Made by a program: the position numbers and the translations under genes. Shown here piece by piece: positions 45,523 to 54,946 of a stretch of DNA of 64,000 nucleotides. The DNA is from Salinarimonas sp046292825 (GTDB taxonomy: Bacteria; Pseudomonadota; Alphaproteobacteria; Rhizobiales; Beijerinckiaceae): the NCBI RefSeq assembly GCF_046292825.1, contig NZ_JBKBQG010000003.1:1-64000 (forward strand), in the 5' to 3' direction. Each line of letters opens with the position of its first letter. Position 1 is the first letter of the stretch. Under the pieces are notes generated by a model. The model saw nothing but the letters and a program-made list of their open reading frames with translations. It was not told the origin of the DNA and ran no database searches.

Positions 45523-48276
45523 GTGCGGATCGCATCCCGGCCGGGTGCCGCACGCGCACAGGAGCGGGGCGACTTGCAACCGAAGGCTTCGATCTCCGCC
45601 AAGCTGGGGCGGCTCGTGCTCGTCTGCGTGGGCGTCGCGCTCGCGATCGGCTCGACGGCGAGCCTGGTCCTCGAGGCCGAGCGCTACGGCAACGAGAAGC
45701 GCGACCGCCTGGTCGCGGTCGCGGAGGCCTTCGCCGCGGCGAGCGCGAAGGGCGTGGCGGCGCGCGACGGCGCGGCGATCTTCGAGGCGACCCGCGCCAT
45801 CCGTGCGATGGGAGAGGTCACCTCGATCGTGGTCCAGGACGCCGCCGGCGCGGTGCTCGAGGAGACGGGCGACGGCATTCGCCTCGACAACGTCCTCGAA
45901 TTGCGCCCCGACCACCCGGTCGCCGTGCGCGACATCGTGCGTGCGCGGATGGTCGAGGTGATCGTTCCGGTGGTCGAGAGCGGGGCGATCGTCGGGCGGC
46001 TCACCCTCGTCGCGCATACGGGCGATCTCCTGCCGCGCCTCCTCCAGATCCTCGCGACGGGCCTCTTGCTCGCTGCCGCCGTCGCCGCGCTCGGCCTCGC
46101 GGTGGCGCACTATCTGCAGCGCGCGATCACGCGCCCGCTCCTGTCGCTCGCCGCCACGATGGACCGGGTGCGCGCGGCCCACGATTACAGCGAGGCCTGC
46201 GCGGTCGAGAGCGACGACGAGGTCGGGCGCCTCGCCACCGGATTCAACGCCATGATGAGCGAGATCCGCCGCCGCGACGCGCGTCTCGCCGAGCACCGCG
46301 AGCGCCTCGAGAGCGAGGTCGAGGACCGCACGCGCGATCTCGCCGCGGCCAAGCGCGCCGCCGAGGCGGCGAACGCGGCGAAATCCGACTTCCTCGCCAC
46401 GATGAGCCACGAGATCCGCACGCCGATGAACGGCATGATGGTGATGGCCGAGCTCCTCGCCGCGGGCGACCTGCCCGAGCGCCAGCGCCGCTACGCCGAG
46501 GTGATCGCACGCTCGGGCCAATCCCTTATCGCCATCATCGACGACATCCTCGATCTCGCCAAGGTCGAGGCCGGCAAGCTCGAGCTCGAGCGCATCCGCG
46601 TCGACGCGGCCGAGATCGTCGAGACGGTGGTGACTTTGTTCGGGGAGCGGGCCCGCGCCAAGGGGCTCGATCTCGCCGCGATCGTCGAGGGGACGCCGCC
46701 CGCCTTCCTCGGCGATCCGGTGCGCCTGACGCAGGTCGTCTCGAACCTCGTCAACAACGCCTTGAAGTTCACCGAGCGCGGCCACGTCCTCGTGCGCGTC
46801 GCGATGCAGGGCGACCGGCTGCGCATCGCGGTCGTCGACACGGGCATCGGCATCTCGCCCGAGAAGCAGGCTGCGATCTTCTCCGCCTTCTCCCAGGAAG
46901 ACGCCGCGACGACGCGCCGCTTCGGCGGCACCGGCCTCGGGCTCTCGATCGCCAAGCGCCTCGTCGAGGCGATGGAGGGCACGATCGGGCTCGCGAGCGT
47001 GCCGGGGGAGGGGACGACCTTCACCGTCGAGGTGCCGCTGCCGCTGCTCGAGCGCCGGCCCGCTTCCCCGCTTCTGCCCCCGGAGCGCGCGGGCGAGCGG
47101 GTCCATCTCGCGATCGCGGGGGCGGCGACCCGTGCCGCGCTGGAGAGCGGCCTGCGAGAGGCCGGCTTCGCGCCGGTGGCGCTTTCCCCCGAGGCGCTCG
47201 CGCACGCGCGGCTCGACGGGCATCTCGTCGTCGAGGCCGAGGCGCTCGGCACGACGCGACCGCCGGGCGCGCGCCGCGTCCTCGCGATCGCGCCGATCGG
47301 CGACGCGGCGGGCGAGCGGGCGCTCGCGCAGGGGCTCGCGGACGCGCTCCTGCGCCGGCCGTTGCCGCCGAGCGAATGGCGCGAGGCGCTCGCGCGGCTC
47401 GTCGACGGCGCGCCCTTCGCCCGCGCGAGCGCTGGCGGCGAGGAGACGGGGCTCGCATCCTATGCGGGCGCGCGCGTCCTCGTCGCCGACGACAGCGCCG
47501 TCAACCGCGAGGTCGCCTGCGCGGCGCTCGCGCGCTTCGGCATCCTGGCGCAGACGGTCGAGACCGGGCGCGCGGCGCTCGAGGCGGTGCTGGCCGAGCG
47601 CTTCGACCTCGTCCTCATGGACGGCTCGATGCCCGACATGGACGGTTACGAGGCCACCCGCGCCATCCGCGACCACGAGGCGCGCCGCGGCGGCCCGCGC
47701 ACGACGATCGTCGCTCTCACGGCCCACGTCGTCGGCCCCGCCGCCGAGGCATGGCGCGCGTGCGGCATGGACGGGAGTCTGACCAAGCCCTTCACGCTGC
47801 CGAAGCTCGGCGAGGTGCTCGCGCGTGTCCTCGGGGGGCGCGGCATCGACGCGCCCGCGCCCGCGCCCGGTCTCGCAGGCGAGGCCGACGCGATCCCGCT
47901 CCTCGACGAGGACACGCTCGCGCAGATCGCCGACATGGCCGCGCTCTCCGGCTCCGGCCTCCTCGCCCGCATCGTCGGCCTCTTCCTGCGCCACGCCCCC
48001 GATTCGCTCGCGCGGATCGAGGCCGCGATCGGCGAGGCCGAGCCGGAGGCCATCGCCTCCGCCGCCCACGCGCTCAAATCCATGAGCCTCAACATCGGCG
48101 CCGCCCGCCTCGCGGCGAGCCTCGCCAGGATCGAGGCGGCGGCGCGCGAAGGGGGAACCGTGCCGGACGACACGATTCTGCGCGCCCTCGACGCCTGCCT
48201 CGCAGACACGCTGACCGCTCTGCGCGCGCGGTTTCCGGACGGGGAGGAGGCGGTGGCGGAGGCGAAGGCGGGGTGA
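45523..48276 (+). CDS. Membrane hybrid sensor histidine kinase with receiver and Hpt domains
   Basis: A 917-residue tripartite sensor kinase. Membrane helices at about 29-50 and 170-193 flank a periplasmic sensor of roughly 120 residues; a HAMP domain follows, then HisKA with His296 in MSHEIRTPMNG, the ATPase domain (VDTGIGIS, FGGTGLGLSIAKRL), an interdomain region, a receiver with Asp700 in LVLMDGSMPDMDGYEA, and a C-terminal Hpt domain with His849 in AHALKSMS. All relay residues are present, so it can run a full His-Asp-His phosphorelay. The signal is unknown. Confidence 0.92.
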   Translation: MRIASRPGAARAQERGDLQPKASISAKLGRLVLVCVGVALAIGSTASLVLEAERYGNEKRDRLVAVAEAFAAASAKGVAARDGAAIFEATRAIRAMGEVTSIVVQDAAGAVLEETGDGIRLDNVLELRPDHPVAVRDIVRARMVEVIVPVVESGAIVGRLTLVAHTGDLLPRLLQILATGLLLAAAVAALGLAVAHYLQRAITRPLLSLAATMDRVRAAHDYSEACAVESDDEVGRLATGFNAMMSEIRRRDARLAEHRERLESEVEDRTRDLAAAKRAAEAANAAKSDFLATMSHEIRTPMNGMMVMAELLAAGDLPERQRRYAEVIARSGQSLIAIIDDILDLAKVEAGKLELERIRVDAAEIVETVVTLFGERARAKGLDLAAIVEGTPPAFLGDPVRLTQVVSNLVNNALKFTERGHVLVRVAMQGDRLRIAVVDTGIGISPEKQAAIFSAFSQEDAATTRRFGGTGLGLSIAKRLVEAMEGTIGLASVPGEGTTFTVEVPLPLLERRPASPLLPPERAGERVHLAIAGAATRAALESGLREAGFAPVALSPEALAHARLDGHLVVEAEALGTTRPPGARRVLAIAPIGDAAGERALAQGLADALLRRPLPPSEWREALARLVDGAPFARASAGGEETGLASYAGARVLVADDSAVNREVACAALARFGILAQTVETGRAALEAVLAERFDLVLMDGSMPDMDGYEATRAIRDHEARRGGPRTTIVALTAHVVGPAAEAWRACGMDGSLTKPFTLPKLGEVLARVLGGRGIDAPAPAPGLAGEADAIPLLDEDTLAQIADMAALSGSGLLARIVGLFLRHAPDSLARIEAAIGEAEPEAIASAAHALKSMSLNIGAARLAASLARIEAAAREGGTVPDDTILRALDACLADTLTALRARFPDGEEAVAEAKAG

Positions 48277-48345
48277 GGGGTGGAACCCCCCGAAATAAAC
48301 CCCACCCGCCCCCTTCCCCCCGCCCCCGCGTCCCATTACATTCCA

Positions 48346-48485
48346 CTCGCGGGGCTGTGGGGTGCGTCAGGAGGACTTTTCCCCGGGGCCTTATCGATCT
48401 CGCAGGGAGCTGTCCCTGACCCGGTCCGTGGACCGGGACATACGGCGCCCACCTACGTTGTAGGTATCCCGGGATCGACTCTCCA
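48346..48485 (+). ncRNA. ssrS: 6S RNA (candidate)
   Basis: A non-coding stretch directly upstream of the 5-formyltetrahydrofolate cyclo-ligase gene, the conserved location of 6S RNA, which binds sigma-70 RNA polymerase. It carries blocks typical of alphaproteobacterial 6S: GCGGGGCTGTGGGGTGCGTC near the 5' end, TTATCGATCTCGCAGGGAGC, a CCGGTCC-GTG-GACCGG hairpin (48422-48436), and GGCGCCCACCTACGTTGTAG near the 3' side. The last includes the 4-bp hairpin CCTAC-GTT-GTAGG. The ends are approximate, and a covariance-model search would settle it. Confidence 0.78.
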
Positions 48486-48520
48486 ACGGCTTTCGCGGCT
48501 CCGCACTCCGACCCTCGTCC

Positions 48521-49132
48521 ATGGACCGATCCCCTCTCGACAAAGCCGCCACGACCGACAAGGCGCTCCTGCGACGCGAAGGCATCGCAAGGCGCGAGGC
48601 GCTCGCGGCGGATGCGCGCGCGGCGGCGTCCGCCAGGATCGTCGAGCGGCTCCTCGCGATGCCGGAGGTGGCTGCGGCGCGGGTCGTGGCGGGCTATTGG
48701 CCGATGCGCGCCGAGGTCGATCCGCGTGCCGCCTTCGCGCCGCTCGTCGCGCGCGGGATCGCGCTCGCGCTGCCCTTCGTCGCCGACCCCACCCTCGTCT
48801 TCCGCGCCTATGCTCCCGGCGACGCGCTCGTGCGCGGGCCGTTCGGCGTCGAGGCGCCGGGGGAGGGCGCGCCGGCCGTGCGGCCCGATCTCCTTCTCGT
48901 CCCCCTCGCCCGCTTCGACCGTGCCTGCCACCGGATCGGGTATGGCAAGGGCCATTACGACCGGGCGCTGGCGGCCTTGTCCGAGAAGGGCCCCGTCGTC
49001 GCGATCGGGCTCGCTTTCGCCGTTCAGGAAGCGCAAACTGTTCCCGCGGAGGATCACGATCGCGCGCTCGACGCCGTGATTACGGAAGACGAGGTCCTGC
49101 GCGCATCCGGATCGGGGGGCCGGACGCGATGA
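48521..49132 (+). CDS. ygfA: 5-formyltetrahydrofolate cyclo-ligase
   Basis: A 203-residue enzyme converting 5-formyl-THF to 5,10-methenyl-THF with ATP. Pattern: RREGIARREAL near the N-terminus, GYWPMRAEVDPR, the central LPFVADPTLVFRAY and the phosphate-loop-like RIGYGKGHYDRAL. The length matches. It lies downstream of the 6S RNA, as in E. coli, and is ATGA-coupled to the next gene. Confidence 0.92.
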   Translation: MDRSPLDKAATTDKALLRREGIARREALAADARAAASARIVERLLAMPEVAAARVVAGYWPMRAEVDPRAAFAPLVARGIALALPFVADPTLVFRAYAPGDALVRGPFGVEAPGEGAPAVRPDLLLVPLARFDRACHRIGYGKGHYDRALAALSEKGPVVAIGLAFAVQEAQTVPAEDHDRALDAVITEDEVLRASGSGGRTR

Positions 49133-49950
49133 GGTTGTTGTTTCTCGGCGACGTCGTCGGAAAGCCCGGGCGCGCGGCCATCGCCGAGCGCCTGCCGGGC
49201 CTGCGCGCGCGCTGGCGGCTCGATTGCGTGGTCGTCAACGGCGAGAACGCGGCGGGCGGCTTCGGCATCACGGAGGCGATCTGCGACGAGCTCCTCGGCG
49301 CGGGCGCGGACGCGATCACGCTCGGCAACCATTCCTTCGACCAGCGCGAGGCGCTCGTCTTCATCGAGCGGCAGCACCGCCTGGTGCGCCCGATGAACTA
49401 TCCCCCCGGCACGCCCGGCCGCGGCACCGCGCTCGTCGAGACGGAAAGCGGCGCGCGCGTGCTCGTCGTCTCGGTGATGGGGCGGCTGTTCATGGACCCG
49501 CTCGACGATCCCTTCGCCGCCGTCGAGCGCGCGCTCGGAGATTGCCCCCTCGGCGCCGCGGCGGACGCGATCATGGTCGACGTCCACGCCGAGGCGACGA
49601 GCGAGAAGCAGGCGATGGGCGTGTTCTGCGACGGGCGCGCGAGCCTCGTCGTCGGCACCCACACCCATGTCCCCACCGCCGATGCGCGCATCATGCCCGG
49701 CGGCACCGCCTACATGTCGGATGCCGGCATGTGCGGCGATTACGACGGCGTGCTCGGCATGGCCAAGGAGGAGCCGCTGCGGCGCTTCCTCCAGAAGACG
49801 CCCGGCACGCGGCTCGAGGTCGCGACCGGCCCGGGCACGATCTGCGGCGTCGCGGTCGAGACCGATCCGAAGACCGGGCTCGCCCGGCGGGTGGCACCCG
49901 TCCGGCTCGGCCCCCATCTGTCCGAGACATGGCCCGCTTTTTGGGAATGA
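49129..49950 (+). CDS. YmdB-type metallophosphoesterase (TIGR00282)
   Basis: A 273-residue calcineurin-like phosphoesterase of the YmdB family: MRLLFLGDVVGKPGR, VVNGENAAGGFGI, TLGNHSFDQREAL, MVDVHAEATSEKQA and VVGTHTHVPTAD supply the dimetal ligands (Asp, Asn, His). Bacillus YmdB hydrolyses 2',3'-cyclic nucleotides and affects biofilm choice; the substrate here is inferred. It overlaps ygfA (ATGA) and exoD (ATGA). Confidence 0.88.
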   Translation: MRLLFLGDVVGKPGRAAIAERLPGLRARWRLDCVVVNGENAAGGFGITEAICDELLGAGADAITLGNHSFDQREALVFIERQHRLVRPMNYPPGTPGRGTALVETESGARVLVVSVMGRLFMDPLDDPFAAVERALGDCPLGAAADAIMVDVHAEATSEKQAMGVFCDGRASLVVGTHTHVPTADARIMPGGTAYMSDAGMCGDYDGVLGMAKEEPLRRFLQKTPGTRLEVATGPGTICGVAVETDPKTGLARRVAPVRLGPHLSETWPAFWE

Positions 49951-50852
49951 GCAACGTGGACATCGAGGCCAAGCCCCCGCGCGAGGAGCCCGTCACGGCG
50001 GTCGATCCGACCGAGCCGACGATGTCCGACGCCGCGAGCGCCGAGGACGGACGATCGGCTGACCTCGACGCGAGCGAGGGCGCGGAGGCCGAGAAGAAGG
50101 CCGCGCGGACGGCCCGCCTGCGCGCGGCGCTCGAGCGCCTCGCCGAGCGACGCGCCATCCGCAAGGCCGCCCGCGCCGCCGCCGCCGCGGCAGCCGCCGA
50201 GAGCCCGGCCGCGCGGCGCGCGCGCGCGATCCACGAGGCGATGGCGCACAAGCGCATCACGATGGTGCTGCGCGCCGTCGTCGAAACCGCCGCCAGCGAC
50301 CGGATCACGATCCGCGAGATCGTCGAGGCCTTCGGCGAGCGCGCCTTCGGCTTCGTCATCATCCTGTTCTCGCTGCCGAACTGCATCCCGGCCCCGCCCG
50401 GCATGAATTCCGTGTTCGGCCTGCCGGTGCTGCTCTTCGCGGTGCAGATGGCGCTCGGCTTCAAGAAGCCGTGGCTGCCGCGCTTCCTGATGGACCGCAG
50501 CTTCAAGGTCGAGACCTTCCGCAAGATCATCGACGTCGCCGAGCCCAAGCTCAAGCGCGTCGAGAATCTCTGCCGACCGCGCTATCCGGGGCTGTTCAAC
50601 AAGCGCGGCGAGCGGCTCATCGGCATCTTCGCGATCCTGCTCGCCTTCAGCGTCGTGCTGCCGCTGCCGGGGACGAATTTCGTGCCCTCGATCGCCCTCG
50701 TCGTGATCGCCATCGCGATCATGCAGGAGGACGGCCTCGTGCTCGGGCTCGGCGGCCTGATCGGGCTCGCGGGCCTCGCCTACACCACGACGCTCGGCTG
50801 GGCGATCGTGAGCTTCCTCCTCTATGCGCTGCAGCGGGCGGTCGGCTACTGA
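49947..50852 (+). CDS. Exopolysaccharide synthesis protein ExoD family
   Basis: A 301-residue membrane protein. After an unusual acidic and then Ala/Arg-rich cytoplasmic N-terminus (about 100 residues), the ExoD domain shows ITIREIVEAFGERAFGFVIILFSLPNCIPAPPG, PVLLFAVQMALG and FSVVLPLPGTNFVPS, with several membrane helices. ExoD affects exopolysaccharide production and alkaline tolerance in Sinorhizobium; the molecular role is unknown. The family core is normally about 200 residues, so the first 100 residues are extra. Confidence 0.87.
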   Translation: MSNVDIEAKPPREEPVTAVDPTEPTMSDAASAEDGRSADLDASEGAEAEKKAARTARLRAALERLAERRAIRKAARAAAAAAAAESPAARRARAIHEAMAHKRITMVLRAVVETAASDRITIREIVEAFGERAFGFVIILFSLPNCIPAPPGMNSVFGLPVLLFAVQMALGFKKPWLPRFLMDRSFKVETFRKIIDVAEPKLKRVENLCRPRYPGLFNKRGERLIGIFAILLAFSVVLPLPGTNFVPSIALVVIAIAIMQEDGLVLGLGGLIGLAGLAYTTTLGWAIVSFLLYALQRAVGY

Positions 50853-50869
50853 CGGGCGCCGCCGGTTAA

Positions 50870-50888
50870 CGGCAATTAATCATTGCCG
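50870..50888 (+). promoter_or_regulatory. Inverted repeat upstream of the cytochrome gene
   Basis: Perfect 7-bp inverted repeat CGGCAAT-TAATC-ATTGCCG in an AT-rich patch, 72 bases before the cytochrome start and 18 after the exoD stop. It could be an operator or a weak terminator; there is no T-run. Confidence 0.4.
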
Positions 50889-50960
50889 AATGCGCCAAAA
50901 AGCCGCAGACTGCCACGATCGAAGATCGCACGGCGGAGCCGGCGGAGCGGGGGCGCACTC

Positions 50961-53942
50961 ATGACGAAGACGAGATCGGGCGCCCGCGTGCGGGTCGCCA
51001 TGCGCGGCGTGGCCGGCACGCTCGCGGCGGGGCTCCTCCTCGCGGCGGGCGCGGCGCAGGCGCTGACCTGCGCGGCCGAGCGCCCCTTCCCGATGGTGCC
51101 CTCCGATCCCGCCGCCTGCGCCGAACTGGCCGAGGCCGTGCGCGCGCCCTCCGCGCTCCCGCTCGACGCCTACCAGGAGAAGCTCTCCGCCTTCCTCTCG
51201 AACTGGTGCCATCGCGATGCGCAGGCGGGCTGGCGGCGCGACAAGTCGGTGCGCGACACCGGCCCCTTCACCGCCCGCCTCGTCTCCGGCGCCTGGGAGG
51301 GCCAGGGCTTCGGCACGCATGCGCCGGTGGTGATCTGGTACTCGCCCGAGATGGCGGACTGGCTCGTCGCCCACCGCTCGGACGGGGACGGCGCCGACGC
51401 GCCGCCCGTGCCGGACGGGGCGATCATGATCAAGGAGATGTTCCCCTATCCCGGCACCGCCTGCGCCGATGTCGAGCCCGAGCGCCTCTTCCCGACGAGC
51501 GGGGCGGCTCTGATGGTGCGCGATGCGGGCGCCTCGCACGACGGCTGGTACTGGGGCTGGTACGGCTTCGGATCGTCGAGCGGCTGGGCGCCGGATTACC
51601 CGCCGGGGCCGAACAACGCCTATCCGAACCAGGGTTTCGGCCAATATTGCCTGAATTGCCACGCCTCCGCGGCGAACAATTCCACATTCTCCGCGCCGAA
51701 GAACATCGCGGGTGAGCCCGGCACGCCGCTCGTCTTCCTGTCGCAGGATTTCTTCGAGACGCCCCCCGCGCCACCGCACCACGCGCTCGTGTCGCTGCCC
51801 GCCGACGGCGTGCGCCGGCTCGGCCAGCCGCACGTCGTCGCCGACGACGCGGTGATCGCCGCCCTGCGGGCCCATGTCGCGACGCTGCCCACCTGGGAGA
51901 GCGTGCCGCGCATGCCCTCGCAGACCTACGACAACACGTGGGTTTCCGCCGGCGGACCCAAAGCCGCGGACACCTTTCTCACCTCGAGCCAGTGCATCGG
52001 CTGCCACGATGCCGGCTCGACGGGCCTGCAATTCGACATGACGAAGCCGAACCCGCACGGGGACGGCCGCCTCAACCTGTCGCCCTACGCCACCTGGTCG
52101 TCCTCGCCGATGGGGCTCGCCGGGCGCGATCCGTTCTTCTTCGCGCAGCTCGCGAGCGAGACGCAGACCTTCCACCCCGATTCCGTCGCCCTCGTCGAGG
52201 ACACGTGTCTCGGCTGCCACGGCATCCAGGGCCAGCGGCAATACCACGTGGACATGTTCGCCGAGACCGGGCAATGCGCGCCCTTCACCCGCGACATGGT
52301 CGACGCCGTGCCCTTCCCCGCCGACAATCCGCACGTCGCGCTCGCCGATTACGGGGCGCTCGCGCGCGACGGCATCTCCTGCACGAGCTGCCACCGGATG
52401 GTGCTCGGGCCCGACGCCGCCGCCTTCGCCGAGGCGCCGCAGAACGCCTGCATCGCCGAGCGCCAGACGCTCCTCAACCCGGAGAACACGGGCTTCGCGC
52501 GCACCTTCACCGGCTCCTTCCTCGTCGGCGCGCCCGACACGATCTACGGCCCGTTCGAGGGCCCGCTCGAGAAGCCGATGCGCAACGCGCTCGGCAACGT
52601 TCCGACCTATCATGCGGCGATCGCGAGCCCGGAAGTCTGCGGCACCTGCCACACGGTGCACCTGCCGATCCTCCAGAACGGCACCATCGTCGGCCATACC
52701 TACGAGCAGACGACCTATCCCGAATGGGCCTTCAGCGCCTTCCGCACCGGCGACACCCCGGACGGGCCGCTGCCCTACGGCGCGGGCGCGCAGGCCCAGA
52801 CCTGCCAGGATTGCCACATGCCCTCGAAGGACGCGGACGGGCGGCCCTTCCGCAGCCGCATCGCCTCGATCCAGGAATTTACCCGCTTCCCCCAGGCCGA
52901 GAACACGCTCGCGCCCGAGGAGATCGACGTGCCCGTGCGCGACGGCTTCTCCGAGCACACCTTGGTCGGCCTCAACGTCTTCCTCGTCGCGATGGCGCAG
53001 CAATTCCCCGACGTGCTCGGCATCCGCACGCAGGACCCGATGCTCGTCTCGCGCGGCGTCGATCCGCTGATCCGCACCGAGCAGGCGATGCTCGACCTCG
53101 CGACGCAGGCGACGGTGTCGGTGGGCGTGCCGACGCTCTCCATGGACGAGACCCATATCCGCGCCGAGGTCGCGATCGAGAGCAAGGTCGGCCACAAATT
53201 CCCCTCCGGCGTCGGCTTCCGTCGCGCCTTCGTCGATTTCCGCGTGCTCGATCAGAACGGCGAGACCCTGTGGGCGTCCGGCCGCACCAATGCGGCGGGC
53301 GCGATCGTCGACGCGGACGGCGAGCCGGTCGCCGGCGAATATTGGTGGGCGGACGATTGCTCGGCGCGGCTCGACCCGGACGCGCGCGCCCACCAGCCGC
53401 ATTTCCAGGAGATCACGGCGCAGGATCAGGTCCAGATCTACCAGGAGCTCGTCTCGACGCCGCCCGCCGGCGAGAGCGCGCCGCAATGCGGCCACGGCGT
53501 CGCGCCGGCCGGCATGCTGACGACGAGCTTCCTGTCGATCTGCACGCCGGTGAAGGACAACCGCATCCTGCCCGCCGGCACGCTGCCGCTCGACGAGCGC
53601 ATCGCGATCGCCGCCGCGCTCGGCGCTGGCCCCGAGCTCGCCGTCGAGGCCGGCGCCTACGCGGTCGACGGCGATCCCGATTACGAGACGGGCGGCGGCG
53701 ACACCCTGCGCTACACGATCCCGCTCGCCGACCTGCCGGCGGGCGCGCGCCCGGCTGCGGTCGCGGCGACGCTCTACTACCAGGCGCAGCCGCCCTTCTA
53801 CCTCCAGGACCGCCTGTGCACCGCCCGCGGCCCCGACGCCGACCGCCTCGCCTTCCTCGTCGGCCACCTCGACCTCGCCGGCACCCGCGCCGAGGGCTGG
53901 AAGCTCGAGCTCGTGTCGAGCGGGGCGGTGGCGATCGATTGA
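50961..53942 (+). CDS. Six-heme c-type cytochrome with a P460-like region
   Basis: A 993-residue exported cytochrome. A signal peptide is at the N-terminus (VAGTLAAGLLLAAGAAQA). Six CxxCH heme sites start at residues 230 (CLNCH), 345 (CIGCH), 416 (CLGCH), 474 (CTSCH), 560 (CGTCH) and 615 (CQDCH). The first 230 residues resemble a cytochrome P460 domain (GAIMIKEMFPYP, DGWYWGWYGFGS). The C-terminal 350 residues are beta-rich with no heme. Close relatives are multiheme oxidoreductases of unknown substrate. No electron-transfer partner gene is adjacent. The ATG at 50961 was preferred over one 78 bases upstream, because the signal peptide starts there. Confidence 0.85.
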   Translation: MTKTRSGARVRVAMRGVAGTLAAGLLLAAGAAQALTCAAERPFPMVPSDPAACAELAEAVRAPSALPLDAYQEKLSAFLSNWCHRDAQAGWRRDKSVRDTGPFTARLVSGAWEGQGFGTHAPVVIWYSPEMADWLVAHRSDGDGADAPPVPDGAIMIKEMFPYPGTACADVEPERLFPTSGAALMVRDAGASHDGWYWGWYGFGSSSGWAPDYPPGPNNAYPNQGFGQYCLNCHASAANNSTFSAPKNIAGEPGTPLVFLSQDFFETPPAPPHHALVSLPADGVRRLGQPHVVADDAVIAALRAHVATLPTWESVPRMPSQTYDNTWVSAGGPKAADTFLTSSQCIGCHDAGSTGLQFDMTKPNPHGDGRLNLSPYATWSSSPMGLAGRDPFFFAQLASETQTFHPDSVALVEDTCLGCHGIQGQRQYHVDMFAETGQCAPFTRDMVDAVPFPADNPHVALADYGALARDGISCTSCHRMVLGPDAAAFAEAPQNACIAERQTLLNPENTGFARTFTGSFLVGAPDTIYGPFEGPLEKPMRNALGNVPTYHAAIASPEVCGTCHTVHLPILQNGTIVGHTYEQTTYPEWAFSAFRTGDTPDGPLPYGAGAQAQTCQDCHMPSKDADGRPFRSRIASIQEFTRFPQAENTLAPEEIDVPVRDGFSEHTLVGLNVFLVAMAQQFPDVLGIRTQDPMLVSRGVDPLIRTEQAMLDLATQATVSVGVPTLSMDETHIRAEVAIESKVGHKFPSGVGFRRAFVDFRVLDQNGETLWASGRTNAAGAIVDADGEPVAGEYWWADDCSARLDPDARAHQPHFQEITAQDQVQIYQELVSTPPAGESAPQCGHGVAPAGMLTTSFLSICTPVKDNRILPAGTLPLDERIAIAAALGAGPELAVEAGAYAVDGDPDYETGGGDTLRYTIPLADLPAGARPAAVAATLYYQAQPPFYLQDRLCTARGPDADRLAFLVGHLDLAGTRAEGWKLELVSSGAVAID

Positions 53943-54244
53943 GAGGCGGCCCCTCAGATCGAATCGTCATGTGAATCGTGGTGTTCAGCTTGGTCAAAGT
54001 GCGCCCACGGTGGCGCGCTTGTAGGCGTTCACGAACGAAAAAACTGATGACAAAACGCGTGCAAGTTGTGCTCGCAGCGAGCAATTTCCGTTGTTCTAGT
54101 TGCTATTCAGCGCCGCAAACAATGCGCAAAAATCGTTGTTGGTGCACGCAGGAAGCCATTGCACTGCCTGCATAAAACTTAGGCTTGCAGAAGCGCAGAG
54201 GTCCTGCAATTCTCTCCAGGAGTTGCGGTTCGAGGGTCGTCACA
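53943..54244 (+). other. Low-GC intergenic region before the bac-like operon
   Basis: 302 bases, about 53% G+C by hand count over 54001-54240, against 82% in a 60-base sample of the cytochrome gene at 53821. No tRNA, integrase or direct repeat was recognised, and no promoter could be fixed with confidence. It marks the left junction of probably acquired DNA. Confidence 0.5.
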
Positions 54245-54946
54245 ATGGGTATTCTCGATGCCTGTCAGAGTCGATCAGCCGTCCTCGCACGTTCGACAAG
54301 CGGGCGGACTGTCGGGGACTTCGTGTTCCGGAATTCGGCGCGGCTCACGCCCTCTCCGAGCTTTTCCGGACGCCTGACGGCGGCTCTCGTCTCATTGGAG
54401 ACGTTGGGTCCAGAGGGTACGAGTAGCCACCTTGCGGCAGCGGAGCTTCTCGCGGTCGCCCGGATGCAAATCGAGATCGTTCTGCACGAGCGCTTTGAGA
54501 GCATCATCGAGAGCGCCGCGGTCCGCGAACGACGGCTCGGCGCCAGCATAGCCATCGTGCCGAGCGCCTTCGAAGGAGCGAATGGTTTCTTCATGAGCGC
54601 CAGAATGAAGCTGTTGGGCTGCTTCTGTCACGATACTCCACCTTACCACGTCGCTTGGGACCCTGCTCGTCCGGACCCGCTGAGGAACGCTTCGCCGATC
54701 CGGGTTGCGACCCATCCCGCACCGATCGGTCTGCTGCCCCGAATATTGGGTAACGATACGAAATACGAAGTCGAGACGTTCAACTCGACCGTTGCAGCCG
54801 CCAACGCGGCCCTCCAGGGTGAAGTCGATGCGGCATTGTGCAACCTCGAAACCATTCGCGCGCGGAGGATGGCATATCACCCGGTCGGGATCGCCATCGC
54901 GATGAGTTGGAATCTGTTTCTCTTCGGAGAGGAGTCGGAGCGGTGA
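54245..54946 (+). CDS. bacA: BacA-like prephenate decarboxylase
   Basis: A 233-residue homologue of Bacillus BacA, which decarboxylates prephenate without aromatisation to give dihydro-4-hydroxyphenylpyruvate, the first step to anticapsin and tetrahydrotyrosine. Matching blocks: an N-terminal MGILD (MIILD in BacA), TLGPEGTSS, ATHPAPIGL (VSHPSPINL), NSTVAAA (NSTSAAA) and AMSWNLFLFGEE (PMSWSLFGKGE). It shares ancestry with prephenate dehydratase PheA but has no ACT domain. I chose the ATG at 54245 over 54185 because of the MGILD match and a GAGGG ribosome site. It overlaps the next gene as GTGA. Confidence 0.85.
   Translation: MGILDACQSRSAVLARSTSGRTVGDFVFRNSARLTPSPSFSGRLTAALVSLETLGPEGTSSHLAAAELLAVARMQIEIVLHERFESIIESAAVRERRLGASIAIVPSAFEGANGFFMSARMKLLGCFCHDTPPYHVAWDPARPDPLRNASPIRVATHPAPIGLLPRILGNDTKYEVETFNSTVAAANAALQGEVDAALCNLETIRARRMAYHPVGIAIAMSWNLFLFGEESER

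Noticed and set aside
54245..54946. Prephenate dehydratase (PheA) for phenylalanine synthesis
   Set aside because: The C-terminal ACT domain is missing and the blocks match BacA specifically; the neighbouring bicupin and SDR genes fit the bacilysin pathway.
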